The notes beneath the pieces were generated by a model. The model saw nothing but the letters and a program-made list of their open reading frames with translations. It searched no databases and had not been told where the DNA came from. 64,000 nucleotides of DNA from Xanthomonas vesicatoria ATCC 35937. Its GTDB lineage: Bacteria > Pseudomonadota > Gammaproteobacteria > Xanthomonadales > Xanthomonadaceae. Below, in pieces: positions 1 to 6,803 of this stretch. Location of the stretch: contig NZ_CP018725.1 of NCBI RefSeq assembly GCF_001908725.1, positions 3,596,001 to 3,660,000 on the forward strand, read 5' to 3'. Position 1 is the stretch's first letter. Each line of letters begins with the position of its first letter. A program made the translations under genes and the position numbers.

Positions 1-91
1 CGAACTTCTGAAAAAGCAGGTAAAGATGGCGGCGGTCACCAGCAACCTCGCTTGCCCCCACCCAAATTGTTGCCTTCTTCTGCTCATCCAT
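1..91 (-). CDS. 5' end of a gene leaving the window, probable X-T4SS effector (partial)
   Basis: Only the first 30 codons are present. The ATG at 91-89 follows a good ribosome site (GGAGAA) that overlaps the end of the upstream lipoprotein gene, whose TAA is three bases before this ATG, so the two are translationally linked. The peptide starts MDEQKKATIWVGASEV and continues with a HLYLLF segment. This resembles the beginning of the complete XVIPCD effector at 1910-2848 (MDDKYAVTLYVAAPG, then GHMYY). An immunity-type lipoprotein gene directly upstream is the layout of every complete effector module here. The effector call is inference: the XVIPCD end lies outside the window and the catalytic type cannot be told. 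Confidence 0.55.
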   Translation of the reverse strand, partial: MDEQKKATIWVGASEVAGDRRHLYLLFQKF

Positions 92-94
92 GAC

Positions 95-511
95 TTATTC
101 TCCAATATCCTGCGGAGCCCGATTCACTACCAACTTGCTCAAGTAGATTCCGTCAGCAGAATGAAAGCCCACCATCCAGGTAACCGGTACAGCTGGCGCT
201 GTCACCGATGGTTGCGCCTCTTTCACGACAGGGGAAAGCGTGCACACCATCGATGCTTTGTAACCTGCGCCGGGAGAGCTCAACGCTTGGCAGTGAAATC
301 CTAGATCCTCAAGTTTTTTCTGCGCGGCCGTAATGGGCAAGCCGACCGGGTTAGCGGCTTGAAGCTGCTGCCTTGCTTTCGCGGCAGACTGTTGAGTATT
401 AAAGCCGGGCCGTGAGTCTTGCTGCATGGCAGAGCACCCTGGTATGAAGAAGAGACTAGCAGCTACTAGCAGTGCTAGAGAACTAAGGTTGGCGTGAGGA
501 TTCGTTTGCAT
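95..511 (-). CDS. Small lipoprotein, putative X-T4SS immunity protein (copy A)
   Basis: 138-residue predicted lipoprotein. A lipid signal peptide ends in FIPGC, with Cys26 as the lipidated residue. The start is the ATG at 511 behind GGTGGAG; an in-frame TTG seven codons upstream lies within the ribosome site and is unlikely. The mature protein has a helical Gln/Ala-rich stretch, two conserved Cys (FHCQ and MVCTL) and a C-terminal VTWMVGFHSADGIYLSK block. No enzyme motif is seen. It is a close paralogue of the protein at 6219-6635, and the homology continues into the upstream DNA. A candidate effector gene starts three bases after its stop. Known X-T4SS immunity proteins are periplasmic lipoproteins encoded beside their effectors, so immunity is a contextual inference. 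Confidence 0.7.
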   Translation of the reverse strand: MQTNPHANLSSLALLVAASLFFIPGCSAMQQDSRPGFNTQQSAAKARQQLQAANPVGLPITAAQKKLEDLGFHCQALSSPGAGYKASMVCTLSPVVKEAQPSVTAPAVPVTWMVGFHSADGIYLSKLVVNRAPQDIGE

Positions 512-533
512 GATTTGACAACTCCACCGCAAT

Positions 534-555
534 CACACGGATGGTCATCCATGTG
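534..555 (-). promoter_or_regulatory. Imperfect palindrome upstream of lipoprotein copy A
   Basis: CACAc-GGATG-gt-CATCC-aTGTG, nine of ten possible pairs, 22 bases upstream of the lipoprotein start. The identical palindrome sits at the same distance upstream of the paralogue (6658-6679), in DNA that is otherwise diverging. It could be an operator or a 5'-UTR hairpin; which one cannot be told from sequence. Confidence 0.4.
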
Positions 556-637
556 CAGGTCGGTTGCAAGTATGCCCTCCTAAGAGACGGAGTAACGGGG
601 TCAGGTTGAGCCACCCCCGATTTCTCGGACAGGTTAA

Positions 638-1498
638 TTAGGGAACAACAGCCATCTTCTCGAACTCGGCCGGCGAGCGATAGCCCAGCGCACTGTGCAA
701 CCGCTGCCGGTTGTAGAACACTTCGATGTACTCGAACACTTTCCCGCGCGCTTCGTCGAGACTGGCGAAGCGCTCGTGGTGCGTCAGTTCCTGTTTGAGC
801 GAACTGAAGAAGCTCTCCATCACCGCATTGTCGTAAGGCATGCCCTTGCGGCTCATGCTTGCGACCAGCCCAGCTTCTTGCAACTGCCGCTGATATGCAC
901 CGCTGGTGTATTGCGTGCCCTGGTCACTATGGTGGATTGCGCCCTGCGCTGGCCGTCGGCGGTGCAACGCCATGGCCAGCGCAGCGCTGGCCAACGCCTG
1001 ATCGGCCCGCTGGCCCATCGCCCAGCCCGCGATCTGCCGGCTGTGCATGTCTAGAACTGCCGCCAGGTACAACCAGCCCATCCGGGTCGGGATGAAGGTG
1101 ATGTCCGCCACCCACACCCGATCTGGCCCCGGACTGACGAACGGCCATGCCAGCCGGTTAGGCGCTACCGCCGCACGCTGGTATGTGCTGCGCGTGCGCA
1201 GATAGCGTTGTCGCCGTTTGGTGCGGATCGCATGTGCCTGCCGCAGGCGCCGCACCCGATGCCGGCCGCATGTCTCACCTTGCTGACGCAACGCGCGCCA
1301 CAGGCGCTCGCTGCCATACGCCTGGCGGGTTTGTGCGTGCAACTGCTCGATCCGCTGCAATAGCCGGGCATTCTCCTGTGCGCGTGGCCCCGGACGGCGA
1401 GCGCACCACGCGTAATAGCCGCTGGGCGACACGCCCAACGCATGGCAGAGCCAACGCACCCGGTAACCCCGCTGATCTCGGATCCAGGCGTACTTCAC
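638..1498 (-). CDS. IS3-family transposase OrfB (DDE integrase catalytic subunit)
   Basis: 286 residues. An N-terminal HTH_21-type segment (YGSERLWRAL, RHRVRRLR) is followed by an rve-type integrase core. The DDE triad can be placed: Asp in the VWVADITFI segment, Asp in IHHSDQGTQY, and Glu in NAVMESFFSSLKQEL. The C-terminus has the usual YNRQRLHSALGYRSP block of IS3 transposases. Its GTG start overlaps the orfA stop as GTGA, and it lies in the -1 frame relative to orfA. Seven consecutive A bases near the end of orfA would allow a -1 shift to make the OrfAB transposase. It appears intact and potentially active. Confidence 0.93.
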   Translation of the reverse strand: MKYAWIRDQRGYRVRWLCHALGVSPSGYYAWCARRPGPRAQENARLLQRIEQLHAQTRQAYGSERLWRALRQQGETCGRHRVRRLRQAHAIRTKRRQRYLRTRSTYQRAAVAPNRLAWPFVSPGPDRVWVADITFIPTRMGWLYLAAVLDMHSRQIAGWAMGQRADQALASAALAMALHRRRPAQGAIHHSDQGTQYTSGAYQRQLQEAGLVASMSRKGMPYDNAVMESFFSSLKQELTHHERFASLDEARGKVFEYIEVFYNRQRLHSALGYRSPAEFEKMAVVP

Positions 1499-1788
1499 GG
1501 TAGCTCCCGCGCAAAGTACGCCGCCGCTTTTTTTAGGATCTCGTTCTCTTGGCGCAGCCGCTCGTTCTCGCGCTGCAGCTTGGCCAGTTCATCCGGGTTG
1601 GCCTTGGGCCGGCCACTGCCGCCAAAGGCGCCAGCGCCCTTCGCATCGAGATCCGTGGCCCACTTGTAGAGCCGGTTGCGCGGGATGGCTAACCCCCGCG
1701 CGATCATGGCCGCTGGCCGATCTCCCGCCTTGAGCAACCGCACTGCTTCCCGCTTGAACTCCGCTGTAAACCGCTGCCGCTTCTGCAT
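1495..1788 (-). CDS. IS3-family transposase OrfA (HTH_Tnp_1)
   Basis: 97 residues, the regulatory and DNA-binding half of an IS3 transposase. The N-terminal helix-turn-helix is the HTH_Tnp_1 type (FTAEFKREAVRLL, then RLYKWATDL). The C-terminal leucine-zipper coiled coil is ELAKLQRENERLRQENEIL, followed by KKAAAYFA. The two Lys codons fall in an A7 run that fits an A-AAA-AAA slippery heptamer for programmed -1 frameshifting into orfB. A ribosome site (GGGAGGTG) precedes the ATG at 1788. Confidence 0.92.
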   Translation of the reverse strand: MQKRQRFTAEFKREAVRLLKAGDRPAAMIARGLAIPRNRLYKWATDLDAKGAGAFGGSGRPKANPDELAKLQRENERLRQENEILKKAAAYFARELP

Positions 1789-1909
1789 CGAACACCTCCC
1801 TGCGAGGATTGTCCTCGCTTTCAGGTGTCCGAGTTATCAGGGGTGGCTCACCCTGACCCCAGCTATTCCCTTACTAACCGACTCCCTTTCCCAGCCAAAC
1901 CAATGGCGA

Positions 1910-2848
1910 TCAACCTATCTGCATCGGTGCGCGACTTTGCTCAAGTGCAGGTTCCTGCTGTGCTGCCAACGCACGTTCTTGTTGGGTGTTGGAGATTTGC
2001 TCGACCTTTGCGAATGACTGCTCGACAGGTGTTTTTGCTGCTTCTTCGGCGTTTATCGATGCTCTGAGGTGAGCAGGGTTATCCGACTCCCCTTGCACTA
2101 CAAATAGGCGCTGGCCTGCTCCATCACCGGGAGTGTTTCCGAGAACCACGTGGTCTACGCGGCTCAGTCCGCCCTCCATCGCGGTTGCCAGCAAACTAAC
2201 GGAAATCTTCTCGCTAGTGGCATCGTAGGCCCTGCCATGTTGCTGATCGATGCCTGCAACCTGTTCCCGAATCGTGTTGAGCATCTCACGATCCTTGTCT
2301 GGCAACTGCGCATCACTGATCACGCGCTGCAGGAGTGTCCGCTCCGGCATCGGGTTGTATTGCTCAGTGTTCAATTCGCTGTCAGGGACAGGGGCTTTGA
2401 TACTACGGATGTACTCAACGTTGCTGAGCGGTTTCAGGCCACCCTCGAAGTCCTTATCCTGTATGAACTTCAGGTCGGTACGATGCAGACCGGCGTAATT
2501 GACAGCGCCCCATGTGTAATCGATGCAACTGTTCATTGCGCCGTGATACTGCGTATTGAACCCGTGTTCGCCGGGCTTTGCACCAAACTCCATCAATTTT
2601 TCGTACTGATCCTTGCTGATCTCCATCGTGCGTTGGTAGAAAGGCTTTTGGTATTGATCGGCGTCATTGTTGTAGACCTTTCCAGGCCCTGACATCACTC
2701 CGTGCTCGATGGGCGCAAACCCGAAGCTGGTTTGTTCCTTCCCGTGCGTGACTGTGTAATACATGTGCCCTGCCGCTGATGTTCCACCGTCAAGAAGCGG
2801 CGTCCCTGGCGCGGCAACGTAGAGAGTGACAGCGTATTTATCGTCCAT
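1910..2848 (-). CDS. X-T4SS effector, XVIPCD protein with candidate Cys/His hydrolase domain
   Basis: 312 residues. The N-terminal ~150 residues form a compact domain with no signal peptide. It contains a His in GHMYY (H28), a GFAPIEHG stretch and a Cys in NSCIDYTW (C108). This His/Cys layout recalls circularly permuted NlpC/P60 or papain-like hydrolases, but I cannot assign the family. Residues ~168-312 are the XVIPCD: the GLSRVDHVVLG core (~227-237), FVVQGESDNPAH (~249-260) and a Gln-rich tail. XVIPCD is the recruitment signal for VirD4 of the antibacterial T4SS. The gene follows the lipoprotein gene 2858-3496 after nine bases. A toxic cell-wall hydrolase is the best inference. The stop lies 60 bases from the IS end, so the gene is intact. 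Confidence 0.82.
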   Translation of the reverse strand: MDDKYAVTLYVAAPGTPLLDGGTSAAGHMYYTVTHGKEQTSFGFAPIEHGVMSGPGKVYNNDADQYQKPFYQRTMEISKDQYEKLMEFGAKPGEHGFNTQYHGAMNSCIDYTWGAVNYAGLHRTDLKFIQDKDFEGGLKPLSNVEYIRSIKAPVPDSELNTEQYNPMPERTLLQRVISDAQLPDKDREMLNTIREQVAGIDQQHGRAYDATSEKISVSLLATAMEGGLSRVDHVVLGNTPGDGAGQRLFVVQGESDNPAHLRASINAEEAAKTPVEQSFAKVEQISNTQQERALAAQQEPALEQSRAPMQIG

Positions 2849-2857
2849 GAGGTGTTC

Positions 2858-3496
2858 CTACTTTGATTTGTGCCGGTAAGCGACCAGCAACTCGGATTGG
2901 ATCGATGCCAACTGCGGCGGCTGGCCAAGCAGCCTGATGCTCAGCTGATACCTGCCAGGCTGAGTTCCTTGCGCCCATGCGAAGGCAAGCTGCGTGTAGC
3001 GACGCTCTGGAGATTCAAGACCCGCAGATTGAAGGGACGCGCCATCCACCTCGTCCATCCACACGCCTGGAACACGCCCGTCTGCACTCACAGCGATGGT
3101 CCGAGCGGGGACGCCTGCCTGCGATTCAACACGCACCAAGGGCATGTTGATTGAACCGCTTGGTCCAAGCCGTTTCAGAACAAGCTCAGCGTGCAAGCCG
3201 GATCTGCGGAGCGCTTGAGCAGCTTCAAGTGACTTCAGAGCATCCTCGTCACCGACGCGTATACCCAGGAACAGTGTGCCAGTCGCGCTCTTGCCAGGAG
3301 GCTGCACGTTGAATTCGACCACCATCGGACTGGTCATCGCCGTCAACTGCAGCGGCCGTACGATGGGAAGCTGCCCATCAGCCGCAACGCGCGTTGGCAC
3401 GTCCTGCGTCTGGGTTGTCTGTGCCTGGCAACTTGTCAGCAGCGAGATGCCTGAGCAGACCAGAACACATAACAGTAGTTGCCCGTATCGTTGCAT
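2858..3496 (-). CDS. Lipoprotein, putative immunity protein for the adjacent XVIPCD effector
   Basis: 212 residues. A lipoprotein signal peptide ends in LLTSC (Cys23 lipidated). The start has a strong ribosome site (AAGGGATCC). The mature part looks beta-rich, with PMVVEFNVQPPGKSATGTLFLGI near the front and WMDEVDGASLQSAGL further on, and the C-terminal half ends in a QYELSI-like strand written here as RYQLSIRLLG. No enzymatic motif is seen. It is transcribed just ahead of the effector 1910-2848 and probably in one mRNA with it. By analogy with characterised X-T4SS pairs it should sit in the periplasm and block the effector delivered by sibling cells. The pairing rests on position only. Confidence 0.7.
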   Translation of the reverse strand: MQRYGQLLLCVLVCSGISLLTSCQAQTTQTQDVPTRVAADGQLPIVRPLQLTAMTSPMVVEFNVQPPGKSATGTLFLGIRVGDEDALKSLEAAQALRRSGLHAELVLKRLGPSGSINMPLVRVESQAGVPARTIAVSADGRVPGVWMDEVDGASLQSAGLESPERRYTQLAFAWAQGTQPGRYQLSIRLLGQPPQLASIQSELLVAYRHKSK

Positions 3497-3672
3497 GTGG
3501 ATCCCTTCACTTTAAGCAAGACTAGCGAGCCGCGCGTCTATGGCTCTGCTTATTTATACACCGCTGACAGCGGCCAGGTTACTTCCTACGCAAGTTTCAG
3601 GCTGCAGCCTTACCCTTTGGGAGGGTGTCCTCGCTGTCAGAACCAATACCTTGCTGCGAGTCTTGCCAGGTG

Positions 3673-4368
3673 GCCAGACTTCCGCGCATCGACCTTCCCG
3701 GCGTCCCACAGCACATCGTGCAGCGCGGGAACAACCGCTTGCCGTGCTTTCTGAATGATGGCGGCCGATTGCGCTATCTGCACCTGATGCATGAGTCCCT
3801 GCACGCGACAAGCTGCCAGTTGCACGCTTACGTCTTGATGGACAACCATGTGCACTTGCTAGTCACGCCATCTGCTGCGGGACGAATCGGTCAACTGATG
3901 CAGCGGCTTGGGCGAAACTACGTCGCATTGTTCAATGGCCGCCACGGACGCACTGGTACGCTATGGGAAGGGCGGTACAAAGCGTGTCTTGTGGACAGTG
4001 CGAACTACGTCCTTCGCTGCTATCGCTACATTGAGCTCAATCCGGTGCGTGCTCGCCTGACCGACAACCCGGCGGCGTATCGTTGGTCCAGCTGCCCAGC
4101 CAACCTAGGCCAGCGCAAGCACTCCGCACTGACACCACATCCCTGTTGGCTTGCGCTTGGTAGTGACCCGATCGAGCGATCCAAGGCCTACCGTGCTCTG
4201 CTCGATGAAGCGCTCTGCGACGACCTACTCGCCAACATTCGTCTTCATCTACAGCAGCAGCGGGCCCTTGGCCACGACGCCTTCCGCGCAATGGTCGAAG
4301 CCAAGACCCACCACTTTGCAGGCGTCAGGCCCGCTCATCGGCCACGCAAACCGAACACCGCCGACTGA
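3673..4368 (+). CDS. REP-associated tyrosine transposase (RAYT, Y1_Tnp)
   Basis: 231 residues from the GTG at 3673, giving the usual family start (V/M)ARLPRIDLPG. Y1 transposase hallmarks are visible: HIVQRGNN near the front, the HUH metal site in DNHVHLLVTP, the Y-containing helix NYVALFNGRHGRTGTLWEGRYKACLV, and RYIELNPVRA. RAYTs are single-copy, HUH-type enzymes linked to REP palindromes and not to classical IS ends. The 3' end is duplicated in inverted, decayed form beyond the IS copy on its right (5625-5755). The codons and domain look intact, so the protein may be functional. Confidence 0.85.
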   Translation, partial: ARLPRIDLPGVPQHIVQRGNNRLPCFLNDGGRLRYLHLMHESLHATSCQLHAYVLMDNHVHLLVTPSAAGRIGQLMQRLGRNYVALFNGRHGRTGTLWEGRYKACLVDSANYVLRCYRYIELNPVRARLTDNPAAYRWSSCPANLGQRKHSALTPHPCWLALGSDPIERSKAYRALLDEALCDDLLANIRLHLQQQRALGHDAFRAMVEAKTHHFAGVRPAHRPRKPNTAD

Positions 4369-4440
4369 TAAGTTAACCTGAGCCACCCCTGATAACTCGG
4401 ACACCTGAAAGCGAGGACAATCCTCGCAGGGAGGTGTTCG

Positions 4441-4734
4441 ATGCAGAAGCGGCAGCGGTTTACAGCGGAGTTCAAGCGGGAAGCAGTGCGGTTGCTCAAG
4501 GCGGGAGATCGGCCAGCGGCCATGATCGCGCGGGGGTTAGCCATCCCGCGCAACCGGCTCTACAAGTGGGCCACGGATCTCGATGCGAAGGGCGCTGGCG
4601 CCTTTGGCGGCAGTGGCCGGCCCAAGGCCAACCCGGATGAACTGGCCAAGCTGCAGCGCGAGAACGAGCGGCTGCGCCAAGAGAACGAGATCCTAAAAAA
4701 AGCGGCGGCGTACTTTGCGCGGGAGCTACCGTGA
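4441..4734 (+). CDS. IS3-family transposase OrfA (HTH_Tnp_1), copy 2
   Basis: 97 residues, identical to the product of 1495-1788. HTH_Tnp_1 fold at the front and leucine-zipper coiled coil at the back. The A7 run lies at 4695-4701 in zero frame as A-AAA-AAA, 30 bases before the stop. That is the expected place for programmed -1 frameshifting into orfB, which is in the -1 frame. The ribosome site is GGGAGGTGTTCG before the ATG. Confidence 0.92.
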   Translation: MQKRQRFTAEFKREAVRLLKAGDRPAAMIARGLAIPRNRLYKWATDLDAKGAGAFGGSGRPKANPDELAKLQRENERLRQENEILKKAAAYFARELP

Positions 4735-5591
4735 AGTACGCCTGGATCCGAGATCAGCGGGGTTACCGGGTGCGTTGGCTCTGCCATGCGTTGGGCGTGT
4801 CGCCCAGCGGCTATTACGCGTGGTGCGCTCGCCGTCCGGGGCCACGCGCACAGGAGAATGCCCGGCTATTGCAGCGGATCGAGCAGTTGCACGCACAAAC
4901 CCGCCAGGCGTATGGCAGCGAGCGCCTGTGGCGCGCGTTGCGTCAGCAAGGTGAGACATGCGGCCGGCATCGGGTGCGGCGCCTGCGGCAGGCACATGCG
5001 ATCCGCACCAAACGGCGACAACGCTATCTGCGCACGCGCAGCACATACCAGCGTGCGGCGGTAGCGCCTAACCGGCTGGCATGGCCGTTCGTCAGTCCGG
5101 GGCCAGATCGGGTGTGGGTGGCGGACATCACCTTCATCCCGACCCGGATGGGCTGGTTGTACCTGGCGGCAGTTCTAGACATGCACAGCCGGCAGATCGC
5201 GGGCTGGGCGATGGGCCAGCGGGCCGATCAGGCGTTGGCCAGCGCTGCGCTGGCCATGGCGCTGCACCGCCGACGGCCAGCGCAGGGCGCAATCCACCAT
5301 AGTGACCAGGGCACGCAATACACCAGCGGTGCATATCAGCGGCAGTTGCAAGAAGCTGGGCTGGTCGCAAGCATGAGCCGCAAGGGCATGCCTTACGACA
5401 ATGCGGTGATGGAGAGCTTCTTCAGTTCGCTCAAACAGGAACTGACGCACCACGAGCGCTTCGCCAGTCTCGACGAAGCGCGCGGGAAAGTGTTCGAGTA
5501 CATCGAAGTGTTCTACAACCGGCAGCGGTTGCACAGTGCGCTGGGCTATCGCTCGCCGGCCGAGTTCGAGAAGATGGCTGTTGTTCCCTAA
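4731..5591 (+). CDS. IS3-family transposase OrfB, copy 2
   Basis: 286 residues with the same protein sequence as 638-1498. It contains the rve integrase core with the three acidic catalytic residues (VADITF, HSDQGTQY, ESFFSSLK). The GTG start overlaps the orfA TGA. With two intact copies, transposase could be made from either. Confidence 0.92.
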   Translation: MKYAWIRDQRGYRVRWLCHALGVSPSGYYAWCARRPGPRAQENARLLQRIEQLHAQTRQAYGSERLWRALRQQGETCGRHRVRRLRQAHAIRTKRRQRYLRTRSTYQRAAVAPNRLAWPFVSPGPDRVWVADITFIPTRMGWLYLAAVLDMHSRQIAGWAMGQRADQALASAALAMALHRRRPAQGAIHHSDQGTQYTSGAYQRQLQEAGLVASMSRKGMPYDNAVMESFFSSLKQELTHHERFASLDEARGKVFEYIEVFYNRQRLHSALGYRSPAEFEKMAVVP

Positions 5592-5624
5592 TTAACCTGT
5601 CCGAGAAATCGGGGGTGGCTCAGG

Positions 5625-5755
5625 GTTACTTATCAGTTGGCGGCACTTGGCTTGCGTGACCGATAAGTGAGCTTGACGCCGGCGAAGCAGCAGGTCCTTA
5701 CTTCGAGCGTCTCATGAAAGACAGCGTGGCTGGGCCTCTGCTGCTGCCATGAATA
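5625..5755 (-). pseudogene. Decayed inverted copy of the RAYT gene 3' end
   Basis: Read on the minus strand this stretch aligns with the last ~130 bases of the RAYT gene (4243-4377). Shared landmarks, in order, are TTCAT...CAGCAGCAG, GGCCC...CCACG, GTC/CGCTCGAAG, GGCGTC, CTTATCGG or CTCATCGG then CACGCAA, and CCGCCAACTGATAAGT against CCGCCGACTGATAAGT. Identity is interrupted by many substitutions and small gaps, and no reading frame survives. It is a relic of a second RAYT gene facing the first, split from it by the IS3 copy. Nothing upstream of the 3' end is recognisable. Confidence 0.7.
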
Positions 5756-5791
5756 ATGGCAGATTACGGTTTTATCGTTCTTATGATTGAA

Positions 5792-6178
5792 TTAGAAAGT
5801 CAACGTTTCTTCGGTATCTGCATAGACCAGCACGACCTTTTCGCCTGCATACGGTAAGGCGACCTCAGGTGACGATGGCTCAGTCTTGGAAAATTCAACT
5901 TTCGCCATGGTGTCACATTTATCACTGATGCTGCATCTGCGAATGGCAATGCGCAATACGCCGTGGTCGTTTGCGAAATCCACACCGGGAGAATAAAAGA
6001 GGCTTTCTGCAGGCATGTGGTAGCTAATTCGGATTGCATTGCCCTCTGCTTTTTCGATCTTGACGGGCTGAACATCTTTCTTCTTGTAATCAGAGCGTAT
6101 CTTTCCTCCTGTACATGCAGTCAAAGTTGATATCGCAAATAATCCCGCAGCAAGAGTAAGCCTGATTTTCAAATTCAC
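5792..6178 (-). CDS. Small lipoprotein of unknown function, possible immunity protein
   Basis: 128 residues from the GTG at 6178, which has an AGG seven bases upstream; the in-frame TTG at 6229 overlaps the previous gene and is less likely. The lipoprotein signal ends in STLTAC (Cys22). The mature domain is beta-rich: IRISYHMPAESLFYSPGV, a disulfide-capable RRCSISDKCD pair, and KVVLVYADTEETLTF at the end. I do not recognise a family. It follows the lipoprotein gene 6219-6635 on the same strand, where in other modules an effector gene would begin. It may be an orphan immunity gene; that is inference only. Confidence 0.6.
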   Translation of the reverse strand: MNLKIRLTLAAGLFAISTLTACTGGKIRSDYKKKDVQPVKIEKAEGNAIRISYHMPAESLFYSPGVDFANDHGVLRIAIRRCSISDKCDTMAKVEFSKTEPSSPEVALPYAGEKVVLVYADTEETLTF

Positions 6179-6218
6179 ATCAATACCTATCTGTAAATTC
6201 GCCAAAATAACTTGGCGC

Positions 6219-6635
6219 CTACTCCCCAATGTCCTGTGGAGCTCGGTGCACTATAAGCTTGCTTAGGTGGATTCCGTCTGCAGAATGAAATCCGACCATC
6301 CATGTAACCGGTACAGGTGGCGCGGCCACCGAGGGCTGCGCTTCTTTCATGATGGAGGGAAGCTTGCAAGCAACTGACGCCTTGTAACCTGCCCCCGAAG
6401 AGCTAAGTGCCTTGCATTGGAAGCCGAGGTTCTCAAGATTCTTTTGCGCGGCTGTGAGAGGCGAGCCGATCGGATTATCCGCTTCAAGCTGCTGCCTTGC
6501 TTCAGTGGAAGACTGTTGAGTATTAAACACGAGCCGTGAGTCTTGCTGCATGGCAGAGCACCCCGATATGAAAAAGAGGCTAGCAGCTACCAGTGGTGCT
6601 AGAGGACTACGGTTGGCTTGAGGATCGTTTTGCAT
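6219..6635 (-). CDS. Small lipoprotein, paralogue of copy A, probable orphan immunity protein (copy B)
   Basis: 138 residues, closely similar along the full length to the protein at 95-511. It has the same SGC lipobox, the same Cys pair and the same VTWMVGFHSADGIHLSK block. The ATG at 6635 has the same GGTGGAG site. The upstream palindrome and ~60 bases of 5' DNA are also conserved, so this is a segmental duplication. Unlike copy A it is not followed by an XVIPCD effector but by another lipoprotein gene. Orphan immunity genes that protect against neighbours' effectors are known from T6SS loci; the same role is inferred here. Confidence 0.68.
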   Translation of the reverse strand: MQNDPQANRSPLAPLVAASLFFISGCSAMQQDSRLVFNTQQSSTEARQQLEADNPIGSPLTAAQKNLENLGFQCKALSSSGAGYKASVACKLPSIMKEAQPSVAAPPVPVTWMVGFHSADGIHLSKLIVHRAPQDIGE

Positions 6636-6657
6636 GATTTGACAGCTCCACCGCAAT

Positions 6658-6679
6658 CACACGGATGGTCATCCATGTG
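6658..6679 (-). promoter_or_regulatory. Imperfect palindrome upstream of lipoprotein copy B
   Basis: Same CACAcGGATG-gt-CATCCaTGTG element as at 534-555, again 22 bases before the lipoprotein start. Conservation of all bases in the dyad supports a function, either a protein-binding site or an mRNA hairpin. Confidence 0.4.
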
Positions 6680-6803
6680 GATGTCGGTTGCAAGTATGCT
6701 CCCATAAGGTAGTGGAGCTATGACGTAACAGAGTCCGGTTTAACTTGATCTCGTTTCATCGCAGTCTGTGCGTCGGTTGCTGCCACATCTTTCGCTTTGC
6801 TCT

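Larger units (their letters stand above)
607..1850 (-). mobile_element. IS3-family insertion sequence, copy 1 (1244 bp)
   Basis: Complete element with terminal inverted repeats starting TGAGCCACCCC; 22 of 25 end bases match between the two tips. It carries orfA and orfB overlapping by four bases. The same 1244-bp element lies in the opposite orientation at 4379-5622. The only difference I noticed is a synonymous base in orfB (position 967 here, 5262 there), so at least one copy arrived recently. No simple target duplication is visible. The flanks instead form an inverted pair (GGGTCAGG left, CCTGACCCC right), which suggests insertion into a palindrome. Confidence 0.9.
4379..5622 (+). mobile_element. 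IS3-family insertion sequence, copy 2 (1244 bp)
   Basis: Same element as 607-1850, in the opposite orientation. It begins TGAGCC eleven bases after the RAYT stop codon and ends GGCTCA at 5622. The flanking bases are again mirror images (CTGATAAGTTAACC left, GGGTTACTTATCAG right), so it inserted at the centre of a palindrome. Here the palindrome is the junction of two inverted RAYT 3' ends. The two inverted IS copies could invert or rearrange the 2.5-kb segment between them by homologous recombination. Confidence 0.9.

Noticed and set aside
1183..1503. Long ORFs in other frames of the IS3 element
   Set aside because: They are GC-skew shadows of the transposase genes and have no ribosome sites.
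3554..3811. Minus-strand ORF over the RAYT start
   Set aside because: Antisense to the RAYT N-terminus; Arg/Ala-rich shadow composition.
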